Positions 9,547 to 19,403 of a stretch of 64,000 nt of DNA are shown piece by piece (within the stretch, counting starts at the first letter, position 1; every line of letters begins with the position of its first letter). Both the position numbers and the translations under genes were made by a program. This DNA is from Hyphomonas sp. (lineage in GTDB: Bacteria; Pseudomonadota; Alphaproteobacteria; Caulobacterales; Hyphomonadaceae), in assembly GCF_018402285.1 (NCBI RefSeq), contig NZ_JAGYJH010000003.1, positions 1,240,001-1,304,000 of the forward strand. The letters are read 5' to 3'. Under the pieces are notes generated by a model. It worked only from the letters and a program-made list of their open reading frames with translations, was not told the origin of the DNA and made no database searches.

Positions 9547-10689
9547 ATGAGCCAGACCGAAATCCACGGCACCGTGGAGCCCCGCTTTGTCGCCGTCCGC
9601 AACGCCTTCGCGCAGAACTTCATCAATGGCGAGGAAAACGGCGCCGCCTTCTGCATGACGCTGGATGGCAAGCCCGTCGTCGACATCTGGGGCGGCTTTG
9701 TGGACGAGGCTCAGACCAAGCCCTGGCAGCAGGACACCATCGTCAACGTCTACTCCACCACCAAGACGATGACCGCGCTCACCGCGCTCTACCTGGCGGA
9801 CAAGGGCGCGCTGAAGTTTGAAGACCCCGTGGCGAAATACTGGCCCGAATTTGCCGCCGCCGGAAAGGCAGACGTCACCGTCGCCCATCTGATGAGCCAT
9901 TCGGCCGGCCTCTCTGGCTGGAAAGAGCCGCTGGTGCGTGAAGACCTCTACGACTGGGAAAAGGCCACCAGCCTGCTGGCCGCGCAGGAACCCTACTGGA
10001 AACCTGGCAGCGCGCCGGGCTACCACGCCATGACGCAGGGCTATCTCGTCGGCGAAGTCATCCGCCGCGTGGCGGGCGAAACCGTCGGCACGCTCTTCCG
10101 CAAGGAAATCGCCGGGCCGCTCGGCGCAGATTTCCACATCGGCCTTCCGGCTACGGAGGATCACCGCGTCGCTGATCTGACGCCCCCGCCCGCCAGCGGC
10201 ACGCTTGGGCAGGGCACGGCAGACCCGCTCATCACCAACATGGCCAGCAACCCGCCGATCAATCCGCTCGACACCCGCAGCCGCGCCTGGCGCGCCGCCG
10301 AAATTCCGGCCGCCGGCGGCACAGGCAATGCCCGCTCGGTCGCGCTCGTCCACACCATCCTTGCCAATGGTGGCCATGCCAATGGCAAGCAGATCATGTC
10401 CGAGGCCGGCTGCCGCAAGGCGCTGGAACTCCAGATCGAAGGCAATGACAAGATCCTCGGCATCCCGGTGCGCTACGGCCTCGGCTTCGGCCTGCCCGGG
10501 GGCGTGGCAAACTTCCCGAACCCCAACACCCTCTTCTGGGGCGGCTATGGCGGGTCCCTCGCGGTCATCGACATGGACCAACACGCCACCTATGCCTACG
10601 CCATGAACAAGATGGCCCCCACAACCACGGGCGACATGCGCGCCTTCGGCATGCTGATGGCCGCCTGGCAGGTCTTCATGGCGGGGTGA
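9547..10689 (+). CDS. serine hydrolase, class C beta-lactamase/esterase family
   Basis: VYSTTKTMTALTALYLADKG (SxxK), beta-lactamase family fold pattern, HLMSHSAGLSGW. Confidence 0.88.
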   Translation: MSQTEIHGTVEPRFVAVRNAFAQNFINGEENGAAFCMTLDGKPVVDIWGGFVDEAQTKPWQQDTIVNVYSTTKTMTALTALYLADKGALKFEDPVAKYWPEFAAAGKADVTVAHLMSHSAGLSGWKEPLVREDLYDWEKATSLLAAQEPYWKPGSAPGYHAMTQGYLVGEVIRRVAGETVGTLFRKEIAGPLGADFHIGLPATEDHRVADLTPPPASGTLGQGTADPLITNMASNPPINPLDTRSRAWRAAEIPAAGGTGNARSVALVHTILANGGHANGKQIMSEAGCRKALELQIEGNDKILGIPVRYGLGFGLPGGVANFPNPNTLFWGGYGGSLAVIDMDQHATYAYAMNKMAPTTTGDMRAFGMLMAAWQVFMAG

Positions 10690-10706
10690 CCCGCGCGGCT
10701 TGGCTT

Positions 10707-10740
10707 CCATGGGGCGCTCCCTTATAGGAGCCCCCCATGG
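10707..10740. promoter_or_regulatory. near-perfect inverted repeat covering the SD/start codon of tgt
   Basis: CCATGGGGCGCTCC-CTTATA-GGAGCCCCCCATGG: 14-bp arms with one mismatch; right arm includes the tgt ATG at 10737. Confidence 0.6.
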
Positions 10741-11882
10741 CTACCTTCCCATTCGAAATCTCCGCCCGCGAGGGCAAGGCGCGCACCGGGCGCCTGAAAA
10801 CCCCGCGCGGCGACATCCGCACGCCCGCCTTCATGCCCGTCGGCACTGCCGGCACGGTGAAGGCCCTCTATATGGATCAGGTCAAAGGGGCAGGGGCCGA
10901 CATAATTCTCGGCAACACCTACCACCTGATGCTCCGCCCCGGCGCCGAGCGGGTTCAGCGCCTCGGCGGCCTGCACAAATTCTCCGGCTGGCCTGGCCCG
11001 ATGCTGACCGACTCCGGCGGCTTTCAGGTCTGGTCGCTCGCCCAGCTGCGCAAGATGGACGCAGACGGCGTCACCTTCCAGAGCCATATCGATGGCAGCG
11101 CCCATCGCCTCACCCCCGCCCGCTCCATCGAGATCCAGGCAGACCTTCTGGGCGCGGACATCTCCATGCAGCTTGATGAGTGCACAAATTTTCCGTGTAC
11201 ACATGAAGAGGCAGCGCGGAGCCTTGAGCTCTCCCTCAAATGGGGCGAGCGCAGCCTCGACGCCTTCGGCGCCCGCGACCGCCAAACTCTCTTCGGCATC
11301 ATTCAGGGCTCAAACTTTCCAGATCTCCGCGAGCGCTCTGCCAGAGGCGTCACGGGCCAGGGCTTCGGCGGCATCGCGCTTGGCGGTCTCGCGGTCGGCG
11401 AAGGCCATGACCAGATGTGCGCCAGCATCGACATGACGACGCCGCATCTGCCCGACCACATGCCCCGTTATGTCATGGGCGTCGGCAAGCCCATCGACCT
11501 CGTCGAAAGCGTCGCGCGCGGCATCGACATGTTCGACTGCGTCCTGCCCACCCGTTCCGGCCGCCACGGCCAGGCCTGGACCTGGGATGGCCCGCTCAAC
11601 CTCAACAACGCAAAATTTGCCGAAGACACGAGCCCGCTGGAGGAAGGCGTAAACTGCCCGGCCAGCCAGGACTATTCCCGCGCTTACCTGCATCACCTTT
11701 TCAAGGCCGGCGAATATCTCGGCCCCATGCTGCTCTCCTGGCACAACACCGCCTTCTTTCAGGCCCTGATGGCAGAGATGCGCGCCGCCATCGCCGAAGG
11801 CCGTTTCGAGCAGCTGCGCGCGCAGCTCAGCGCCCGCTGGGAAAGCACGAAATCCAAACCGAAAACCAAGGCGCCCGGCTGA
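10737..11882 (+). CDS. tgt: queuine tRNA-ribosyltransferase
   Basis: GNTYHLMLRPGAE, DSGGFQVWSL, GIIQGSNFPDLRERS, RYVMGVGKPIDLVESVARGIDMFDCVLPTRSGRHGQAW. Confidence 0.95.
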   Translation: MATFPFEISAREGKARTGRLKTPRGDIRTPAFMPVGTAGTVKALYMDQVKGAGADIILGNTYHLMLRPGAERVQRLGGLHKFSGWPGPMLTDSGGFQVWSLAQLRKMDADGVTFQSHIDGSAHRLTPARSIEIQADLLGADISMQLDECTNFPCTHEEAARSLELSLKWGERSLDAFGARDRQTLFGIIQGSNFPDLRERSARGVTGQGFGGIALGGLAVGEGHDQMCASIDMTTPHLPDHMPRYVMGVGKPIDLVESVARGIDMFDCVLPTRSGRHGQAWTWDGPLNLNNAKFAEDTSPLEEGVNCPASQDYSRAYLHHLFKAGEYLGPMLLSWHNTAFFQALMAEMRAAIAEGRFEQLRAQLSARWESTKSKPKTKAPG

Positions 11883-11889
11883 CGCGCCC

Positions 11890-12510
11890 CTAGCGGTACT
11901 GGATCTTGCTCTCGGATTTCAGGGTCTCCAACGCCTCGAAGTCTGGCTGGGCGGGGATCTGGCACCCCAGCGCCTGGCCATAGCCTTTCAGATAGGCCCG
12001 TCTCTGCGCGCCGATCTTGAAGGCCTGATTGTATTTCTTCTCATGGCTCTCCGCGCCGGTCGCCTGGCGAACGAGGCCCCGGAAAGGGATCCATCCTGTG
12101 GAGACATTGCGCACTGCGTCGAGCGCCGCGTCGGAGGCTTCCTCCGCCAGCACTTCGGAATTCAGCCGCTCGTCCGGCTGGCCTGAATCCCAGTCGAGCC
12201 CCAGAACGGCGTCGAGCTCGGCAACGTCCATTTCGATGCCGGCGCAGGTCATCTCCCCGGGCGGGCCGTAGGGCACTTTCAGCGTCGCCAGAAGCTGTGG
12301 AATTTCCCGGCGGCGCAGGTTGAAATCATCCAGCGGGGCGGATGCCGCCCCGGCCAGCCCGTCGCGCGTCTGGCCGGCCGCGCTTCCGGCCGCAGCGCCC
12401 ATATTCTGGCCCGTCTGGCCCCCGCTGGCGCAGGCAGAAAGGGCAAGGGCGGCTAGGAGGGGCAAAGCAAGGTGTCGCATCGGCCGAGGAGATGTGAAAA
12501 ATATGGCCAC
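11890..12510 (-). CDS. hypothetical lipoprotein
   Basis: Signal peptide with lipobox LALSACAS; no other family recognised. Confidence 0.65.
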   Translation of the reverse strand: MAIFFTSPRPMRHLALPLLAALALSACASGGQTGQNMGAAAGSAAGQTRDGLAGAASAPLDDFNLRRREIPQLLATLKVPYGPPGEMTCAGIEMDVAELDAVLGLDWDSGQPDERLNSEVLAEEASDAALDAVRNVSTGWIPFRGLVRQATGAESHEKKYNQAFKIGAQRRAYLKGYGQALGCQIPAQPDFEALETLKSESKIQYR

Positions 12511-12595
12511 ATCAAGCCTCTGCGTGCAGGGAACGGTTGACCGGCCCCGACTCCCGGCCTAAATGGCCGCTTCGATTGGTTCCGGCCAGTCTTTG

Positions 12596-12671
12596 GTGCC
12601 CATAGCTCAGCTGGTAGAGCAACTGACTTTTAATCAGTAGGTCACAGGTTCGAACCCTGTTGGGCACACCA
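12596..12671 (+). tRNA. tRNA-Lys (anticodon TTT), CCA encoded
   Basis: Cloverleaf-compatible: GTGCCCA...TGGGCAC-A-CCA acceptor, CTTTTAA anticodon loop, GGTTCGAACC T-arm. Confidence 0.97.
12627..12671 (+). repeat. 45-bp direct repeat, left copy (within tRNA-Lys)
   Basis: CTTTTAATCAGTAGGTCACAGGTTCGAACCCTGTTGGGCACACCA. Confidence 0.97.
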
Positions 12672-12910
12672 TTTTCTTAAATAAATTCAATAGGTTGATT
12701 GGATGGATCCAGACGCGCTCCGGAACAAAATGAGCCGGGACACGTTGGGGGACACTCTTCCCCGCTGTTACCGCATTTAGAATTTTTCGTGTCTCGTTTT
12801 CACCCTGCGCCGGGAGCATCGAGGCTGCGAGGCAATATTTGAATTGGCGCGGGCGGTCTGCCGACCTCGCAGTGCGGACGGCAGAACTCACTCGTCCTGT
12901 CTGTCGTTCC

Positions 12911-13518
12911 ATGTCCGCTCAACATCAACACCATGTTCCAAAACTCTTTCTGCGCGGGTTCCTTATCCAGCACGACCACTAGGAGGCTATTGAACGCCTT
13001 CGGGTGTTCGACCTGCTTGCCCGCCGCGTGTTCTCCACTTCCAATGCCAACACCATGGGCAAGCGCCGCTACAACGATTTTTGGATCGACGAAGAGACAC
13101 TGGCCACTATCGAGCCTGCTGCCGGTAGAATTAGAGCCATGTTGCGTCGCTTGTGGAATGGTTGCGCACTGAGAAAAAGCTGGCTCGAACCGTCGAGGAA
13201 ATGGGCGACTGGACGCTGCTCTTTGCCTTGCAGTTCATTCGGACAAAACGCATTCGTTTGCTTCCAGCAGAACTGAGACGTCAGCTGAGCGAACGCTTTG
13301 TTCGAACGGGGTTTGATCCGAACAAAGTCGAAGGGTTACCTCCACTCGATGAAGAGGCCCTCAAGAAGCTGCACACCAAACGCCAGCTCGAAAGCCTGTT
13401 CAAATACTTGGAGATGTTTGCGAATAGAGAAATCGTTTTGATGGCTGCGCTGAATTGCCCCGGATCCAGGTGCCATGCCCGGCTGAGGAAACGCTCGCCC
13501 TTCCTCTCGAAGATCTGA
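12911..13518 (+). pseudogene. degraded DUF4238-like gene (in-frame TAG and one frameshift)
   Basis: MSAQHQHHVPKLFLRGFLIQHDH*(TAG 12980-12982)EAIERLRVFDLLARRVFS..., frame shift near 13130, then HVASLVEWLRTEKKLARTVEEMGDWTLLFALQFIRTKRIRLLP; HHVPxxxLRGF and FALQFIRTxRxR resemble DUF4238. Confidence 0.65.
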
Positions 13519-13579
13519 AAAAAAAGAATGTTCAATCGCCACGCCTTTTCTAGCCGTCGGCGGCGCGCACGTACCACTC

Positions 13580-15835
13580 CTATTGTTGGTCGAGGATTAT
13601 CTCATTGAAACGGTTCATTCCCGATCCACCCCTGGAACCCGCATCATAAATGTACCCGTAAGCTCTTCGCCCGTCTGGACGATTGAGTATGTTGCCGCGG
13701 ACCCAGGAACCCTCGATACCTTCCACCATGACGGTTGGCGGCTGCCATCCGCCGGCATCATGGGTCGCGAATATCTGCCGGGAGTGTTCATCAATAAATA
13801 GCAGATGTAAGACGCTGCCGTCCAAAACGACATCGGCGGCTGGCTGCTGGGCATCGACCGCATTCGTGATCACCGGCAGGCCGCTGATTTTCACTGCAGG
13901 TGTTGCAGGTGACATCCCGCGCACTCTTCGTTCCCACAAATGACCGTCTTCCAGCCTGTAGATGATGATCGTCGTGTCTGTTGTGGGGTCATAGACCAGA
14001 GGCAGAACGGCTCCGTACTCGGCCCGGCTGGTCCCTGCGCCTGTGGCAAGACGTTGCCGCGCCCCGAGCGAGCCATCGGCTTCCACGCGCCGATACCAGA
14101 CAGTCCCATCTGTCCTAAGGTAAGCCAGATGAACTACGCCGTCTGTACCGAGCACAGCCTGGGGACCAGCGTTGCCGTATTCATCGGCCGGATCCAACTC
14201 TGTCGCAGGTTCCCATTGGCCGTCCGGCGAACGGCTGGCCATATACAAACGGTCGGCGAGGAAAACCGTGACCAGGCTGCCATCCGGCCGAACCACGAGA
14301 GTGGCCATCTGGGCAATAGCCGTCGCTGTTGCGGCGACTTCGTCGCGGACTGACCATCGGTCAGGCTCATTAGGATGGTCAGAAGTATTAAAGACATGAT
14401 AGCGCACAGAATGCGTGACTTGATGGATGATGTGGATACTGTCCCCGACTTGCCGGCTGTCCACTGACTCCAGATCTCCTGTTTCAGGGCGATTGGCACC
14501 ATCGACCTCACGCCATGTCTTTCCGCCATCTGCAGATTTCATCATCATGAAACGGTTGTCGGTTTCACTTGGCTCCATGATGAAATAGAGGTCACCATTG
14601 CCTGCCTGCCACGGCCCGATACGGCCGGGTGTCTCTACAAAAGTCCCGCCAAGATGGCCGTCGGGAACAGTCAGAACGATCTGCGCAACTGCCGCGCCAG
14701 CCACCGGCAAACCCCCGGCCTCGATCATACGGAACTCGAACTTATCACCCGCCTCATTCATCAGCGCGCCGTCTGCAAGGCGCCGGATCACCAACGGCCA
14801 TTCAAATTCTCCGTGTCCTGACTTGCCTCCCCAAAGCGGGGTATCTTCAGATAAGGACAAACCGAAGCCCGGCACAAAAGCGGACTTTGATCCCGAAAGC
14901 AGATCCGTGGTAGCGTCAGCATCGGCGTAGGCGGTTGTGCCTGCGATGCTGACGAGAGGGCTCCTTGGCTCTCCTTCCAAAACAAGTTCGCGGAGGTCTG
15001 CGGTATGCAGAGCATCTGCGGAAATCCCAACATCGCCGGACCATAGCGCCGTCCCTGTGGGCACGATGAATTCCAGCGTATCATCATCGAAGCTGACTTG
15101 CAGTGAACCGCCCTCAAGCTGAATTTCCAGTTCAAGCCAGATACCCGGTTCGATAAAAACCTTGCGTTCGGCCATGACGCGTTCTTGGCCTTGCTGGACT
15201 TGGCTCACCTTGATCAGCTCAGGTTCAACCTGCACGCGGGCATAGTTTTCAGAATCGGCATAGGCGAACAGCATGGCGAACCCTGGCGATCCTTGGGGCG
15301 CTAGGCGAAATTCGACTGCATAACTGAATGTCGTCAAAGGCCAGGGGCTTGGATAAAGTGCGGCAAACCCGTCCTTGCTGCCATTGATCCGCAAGATCGC
15401 ATCGGATCCTGCGGCAACGACCGTCAGGGCCTCAGATGCCCCCTTCAGCAAGGTCCAACCGTCCAGGGCGCCAGGATCCTGATCTTCGAAGGTCATGTGG
15501 ACTTTTCGTTCTGGCTTTGGAAACCCATGCGCTTCAAGCGTTTCCCAGACCTCCCCATTGCGCCGGGCCTGAAGCCGGAATGTCTGAGGGTTGGTTTCAG
15601 CCGCCTCTGCTTCAAACCGTAACCGGAAAGGTTGATCTGCAGGCTGAAGAACTGCTTCACTCTGTTCGCCGGCCCAGCCCGTATCTCCATTCAAAGGTGC
15701 CTGAAGATCAGATCTCACGCGAAAGGCCGGATCGCTGGCAGCCACTTGCTGCGTTCCAAGGGCCAGACCCGTTGCCATCAGTAAACGCTGCAGCCAAGTG
15801 GACAAGGGGCGGACAGGAAACCTTTTGGAGCTCAT
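13580..15835 (-). CDS. secreted protein with concanavalin/laminin-G-like N-terminal part and BNR/Asp-box sialidase-like C-terminal part
   Basis: Signal peptide MSSKRFPVRPLSTWLQRLLMATGLALGTQQVAA; Asp-box SADGGKTWREV; repeated beta-propeller-like segments. Confidence 0.65.
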   Translation of the reverse strand: MSSKRFPVRPLSTWLQRLLMATGLALGTQQVAASDPAFRVRSDLQAPLNGDTGWAGEQSEAVLQPADQPFRLRFEAEAAETNPQTFRLQARRNGEVWETLEAHGFPKPERKVHMTFEDQDPGALDGWTLLKGASEALTVVAAGSDAILRINGSKDGFAALYPSPWPLTTFSYAVEFRLAPQGSPGFAMLFAYADSENYARVQVEPELIKVSQVQQGQERVMAERKVFIEPGIWLELEIQLEGGSLQVSFDDDTLEFIVPTGTALWSGDVGISADALHTADLRELVLEGEPRSPLVSIAGTTAYADADATTDLLSGSKSAFVPGFGLSLSEDTPLWGGKSGHGEFEWPLVIRRLADGALMNEAGDKFEFRMIEAGGLPVAGAAVAQIVLTVPDGHLGGTFVETPGRIGPWQAGNGDLYFIMEPSETDNRFMMMKSADGGKTWREVDGANRPETGDLESVDSRQVGDSIHIIHQVTHSVRYHVFNTSDHPNEPDRWSVRDEVAATATAIAQMATLVVRPDGSLVTVFLADRLYMASRSPDGQWEPATELDPADEYGNAGPQAVLGTDGVVHLAYLRTDGTVWYRRVEADGSLGARQRLATGAGTSRAEYGAVLPLVYDPTTDTTIIIYRLEDGHLWERRVRGMSPATPAVKISGLPVITNAVDAQQPAADVVLDGSVLHLLFIDEHSRQIFATHDAGGWQPPTVMVEGIEGSWVRGNILNRPDGRRAYGYIYDAGSRGGSGMNRFNEIILDQQ

Positions 15836-16252
15836 TATTTGTGTCCTAAATTCGCATCAGCCCATGGGGATTGTGCGCAAGATAGCGGAGAGTGCCGTGC
15901 GTCTTTCGCGCCGTCCGTAGTTTGCACAGCAACGTGACATTGATGATACGATAGAAAACGAAAATGAGAAGCAACCACGCGGATTGCCAATGGAGAAACC
16001 TGTCATGATTCTTACAGTTCTCCTGGCGCGCCGAGAGGTCTCTCTATCTAACGTATAGGCTTCTTTCAGCGCAGGTTCGCGCGGCAGTGACAGAAACCAT
16101 AATTCAGCTGACATTTTCAGGATGAACCAGGCCGGTCTCCCGACCCGATATTCACGCAAACGTTTTGTCACATAAGTATTTCGTAAAATTCAAACTTATC
16201 TCGCGACTCCCCGATTAAGAGAATGCTTGCTTAACCAATAGGGGTGTTTGGT

Positions 16253-19234
16253 ATGACTACGAACAAATTTCGCGCGGTGTTGCTAGGCAGCATTGCTCCA
16301 TTTCTCGCGATCTCCGGAGTGGGTTCGACTGCTCAAGCTCAGACCGGTGCCGCCGATACGCTCCAGGCGACCGGCGAAGTAACCGGCGTCGTGTCGGATG
16401 CGGTCCGGGGCGTCTACCTCGTTGGCGCCGAAGTGCGCATCACAGGCCTCAACATCGTTGCAGTTACCGACTCTGAAGGACGTTATTCCTTTCGTCAGGT
16501 GCCGCTTGGTCAACAGACGGTGGAAGTCAGCTATCTAGGGCGGCCGACCCGCCAGGCACGCGTCACGGTGACGGGCGGTGAACCTGCGCTTGTCGACGTT
16601 GTCCTCGGGGCGACCGGTGAAGATGACCGGGTGATGGAGAGCATCATCGTGCTCGGCGCACGTCCGCAGGCAGAGTCGGAGGCCGCAGCGCTTCAGGTTC
16701 AACGTTCGTCCAAAGCCATCGTCAACGTCGTGGCCGCTGACTCGATTGGCAACTTTCCCGATCAGAACATCGCGGCTGCCATTGGAAGACTGCCCGGCGT
16801 AGCTGTCGGACGCGACCAGGGACAGGAGCGCACGCTCAGCCTCAGGGGCGCGCCGTCCCGCTGGACATCAATCGCCTTTGATGGCGTGAATGTCATTGCA
16901 CCGGGCGGCAAGTCTGCGCGGACCGATACGGTTCCTGCTGCGATCGCCAGTTCCGTCATCGTGCGCAAGGCTGTGACACCGGCAATGCCGGGCGAGTCTC
17001 TGGCGGGAAATATCGACATCATCACCCGGGGCGCCTTTGACTATCCCGGTCCCAAGGCAGCTCTCAATACCGCCGTCGGATATAATGAGCTCGGCGGCGG
17101 TGAGCAGTATGATATCGGGGGCTTTGTCTCCAATACGTTTGCAGATGGCCGCATCGGTCTGCTCCTTTCGGCATCGCGCTATGAGCGCGAGATGATCACC
17201 GACAATTTCGAAACCGACTGGGAAACGGGTGAAGATTCTGAAGACCGTGAAGCCGGCTTTGCGGATCGCGCCTGGGCAGACGCGCACCAGAACAAGCTTT
17301 ATCGTCTGACGCGCAGCAATACGGCCTATTCCGGCCGGCTCGATTTCCGCCCCTCTGATGCGCATCGTTTCTTCTTCAGTTCCATCTATACCGAGTTTAC
17401 CGATGATGAACTGCGCAACGCGATGGAGTTTGATCTCGATGATGGGGCGCGGGACACCGACGAGGCTGCGATCACGCGCGGTTATGCCGACATCCGGACG
17501 GGCAATACACCCTTCCAGGGACGCATCTTCGCAGTCGAGCTCGACAGCACGCTTAACTCGAACAGAACCCTGCAGAGCATTTTCACCAATACGTTGGGTG
17601 GTGAGCAGAGGTTCGGAGATTGGGACGCTTCCTGGAGGCTGAACTATAGCAATTCGCTGTCTGAAAGCGGGCCGACGATCCAGTCAGCCTGGAGGAGCCC
17701 GCGCGGATCAAACGCCCTCGCCGGACGCCCGACCGTGATTTACGACTTTACCGATCCGGAAAATCACCGCGTCGAGCTGTTCGAGACGATCGTTAACCCT
17801 GATGGCTCTCTCTCTCAGGGCGAGTCGAAGCGCAACCTCGACGCTCAGGACTATGAGTTTGTTCGTCTGCGAAACAACGACCGGCTGCAGGACAGCTATT
17901 CCTACAGCGCCCGCCTCGATCTCGGCCGTGAGCTGACCCTGTTTGACCGGGCAACCGAATTCCAGTTCGGCGTTCAGTATGACGATCGCTCGAAGAAAGA
18001 CACCCGCCAGACCCTGGAAATCACTGCAGCCCAGCTGGCTGCTGCCGGCATTGCAGCCCCATCGAGGGCCGACATTGAGATAAATGATCCGTATAAAGGC
18101 GAATTGCCACTCGGTTATTCTTTCCGGTATTTCTCCGACAGCGCCATACGGCAGCTGTGGAACGGTCTGGCCGATCAGGGAGTGTCCCGGGTCCAGGCTA
18201 ATACATCCGAGACAAACAACTTCAGGGTCACTGAGAATGTAATCGCCGGTTATGCGATGACGACGACGTATTTCGACTGGGGTAACATTCTCGCGGGTGC
18301 CCGCGTGGAACGGGTTGAAAATACCGGGCGGGCCCTCGTCAGGTTCGGCAATAATTTCGAACTTGCCAATGTGGGGGATGATAGCCTTCAGGTCTTCCCG
18401 AGTATGCATGTCAACTGGGACATCAATGACCAGCTCAAACTGCGTCTTTCGGCAAACAGCGGCGCGGCACGCCCGGATTTCTCCATCCTGCGGCCGAACT
18501 TCAACGTCTCCGACGAGAACCAGACGATCAGCGGGGGCAACCCCTTCGCGCTTCCGGAAAAGGCGATCGGCGCAGATGGCTATCTCGAATGGTACCTGCC
18601 GTCGGGCGCCTTCCTTTCATTCGGCGCCTATTACAAGTCTCTGGACGACGTGCTGTTTTCGGTTCGCAATCCGGCTTTTGGCAGTGATGTCCTCAACGAG
18701 CCGGGAATTGATCGCTCCGGCTATGTGTTCACGACGACCGACAATGGCGGCAGTGGCTACTTGGCCGGCGCTGAGGTTGCCTTTTCCCAGACCCTTGAGC
18801 CTTTTGCTGACCGGTTGAACCTGCCCGAGTGGGCAGGTGGTTTCGGCGTACGCGGAAACTTGACGCTGAACGATTCGGAAGTGGAAACACCAGATGGCCG
18901 CAAGGTTCAGCTGCCCGGTTCGTCAGATCTGATCTACAATGCTGCTCTTTCGTACGAGCGCTACGGCCTCTCGACCCGGATCAGCTGGCAGTACCAGACA
19001 GAGTATATCGACAGCATCGGGAGTGGCGACGTCCTGGGTGATGGCTTCTGGAGCGATGTCGGGCGCCTGGATTTCAAGACGGAATATACCTTCAACGACA
19101 ATGCCCAGGTTTATTTCGAGGCAAACAACCTCACTCGTGAGCCGGGCGTGCGTTATGAGGGTATCGTTGCCCGCACCTCCGAATACGAAGAATTCGGGGC
19201 GCGCTATCTGCTCGGTCTCCGCCTGAACTTCTGA
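16253..19234 (+). CDS. TonB-dependent receptor with N-terminal carboxypeptidase-regulatory-like domain
   Basis: Signal peptide; VTGVVSDAVRGVYLVGAEVRITGLNIVAVTDSEGRYSFRQVPLGQQTVEVSYLG; plug domain; C-terminal F (LLGLRLNF) typical of outer-membrane beta-barrels. Confidence 0.93.
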   Translation: MTTNKFRAVLLGSIAPFLAISGVGSTAQAQTGAADTLQATGEVTGVVSDAVRGVYLVGAEVRITGLNIVAVTDSEGRYSFRQVPLGQQTVEVSYLGRPTRQARVTVTGGEPALVDVVLGATGEDDRVMESIIVLGARPQAESEAAALQVQRSSKAIVNVVAADSIGNFPDQNIAAAIGRLPGVAVGRDQGQERTLSLRGAPSRWTSIAFDGVNVIAPGGKSARTDTVPAAIASSVIVRKAVTPAMPGESLAGNIDIITRGAFDYPGPKAALNTAVGYNELGGGEQYDIGGFVSNTFADGRIGLLLSASRYEREMITDNFETDWETGEDSEDREAGFADRAWADAHQNKLYRLTRSNTAYSGRLDFRPSDAHRFFFSSIYTEFTDDELRNAMEFDLDDGARDTDEAAITRGYADIRTGNTPFQGRIFAVELDSTLNSNRTLQSIFTNTLGGEQRFGDWDASWRLNYSNSLSESGPTIQSAWRSPRGSNALAGRPTVIYDFTDPENHRVELFETIVNPDGSLSQGESKRNLDAQDYEFVRLRNNDRLQDSYSYSARLDLGRELTLFDRATEFQFGVQYDDRSKKDTRQTLEITAAQLAAAGIAAPSRADIEINDPYKGELPLGYSFRYFSDSAIRQLWNGLADQGVSRVQANTSETNNFRVTENVIAGYAMTTTYFDWGNILAGARVERVENTGRALVRFGNNFELANVGDDSLQVFPSMHVNWDINDQLKLRLSANSGAARPDFSILRPNFNVSDENQTISGGNPFALPEKAIGADGYLEWYLPSGAFLSFGAYYKSLDDVLFSVRNPAFGSDVLNEPGIDRSGYVFTTTDNGGSGYLAGAEVAFSQTLEPFADRLNLPEWAGGFGVRGNLTLNDSEVETPDGRKVQLPGSSDLIYNAALSYERYGLSTRISWQYQTEYIDSIGSGDVLGDGFWSDVGRLDFKTEYTFNDNAQVYFEANNLTREPGVRYEGIVARTSEYEEFGARYLLGLRLNF

Positions 19235-19238
19235 TATC

Positions 19239-19274
19239 GTAAGCTCCCTCGCGCGCTAGCGAGAGGGAGCTTAC
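19239..19274 (+). terminator. strong hairpin after the TonB-dependent receptor gene
   Basis: GTAAGCTCCCTC-gcgcgctagcga-GAGGGAGCTTAC, 12-bp perfect arms 5 bp after the stop; no clear T-tract. Confidence 0.65.
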
Positions 19275-19403
19275 ACCCGTTTGGGAGGGCGGTCTTCTGA
19301 GCGGGGGGGCAGAGTGGTCTGGCAAGGCCCCGTTAAGCATCAAGGCGGCCGGTTTGCAGACTTGCCGTTCATATACGTTCGTTACCATGAAGGAAGAAGT
19401 ACG

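Noticed and set aside
9484-10710. 408-aa minus-strand ORF
   Set aside because: Antisense to the beta-lactamase-family hydrolase; no recognisable domain.
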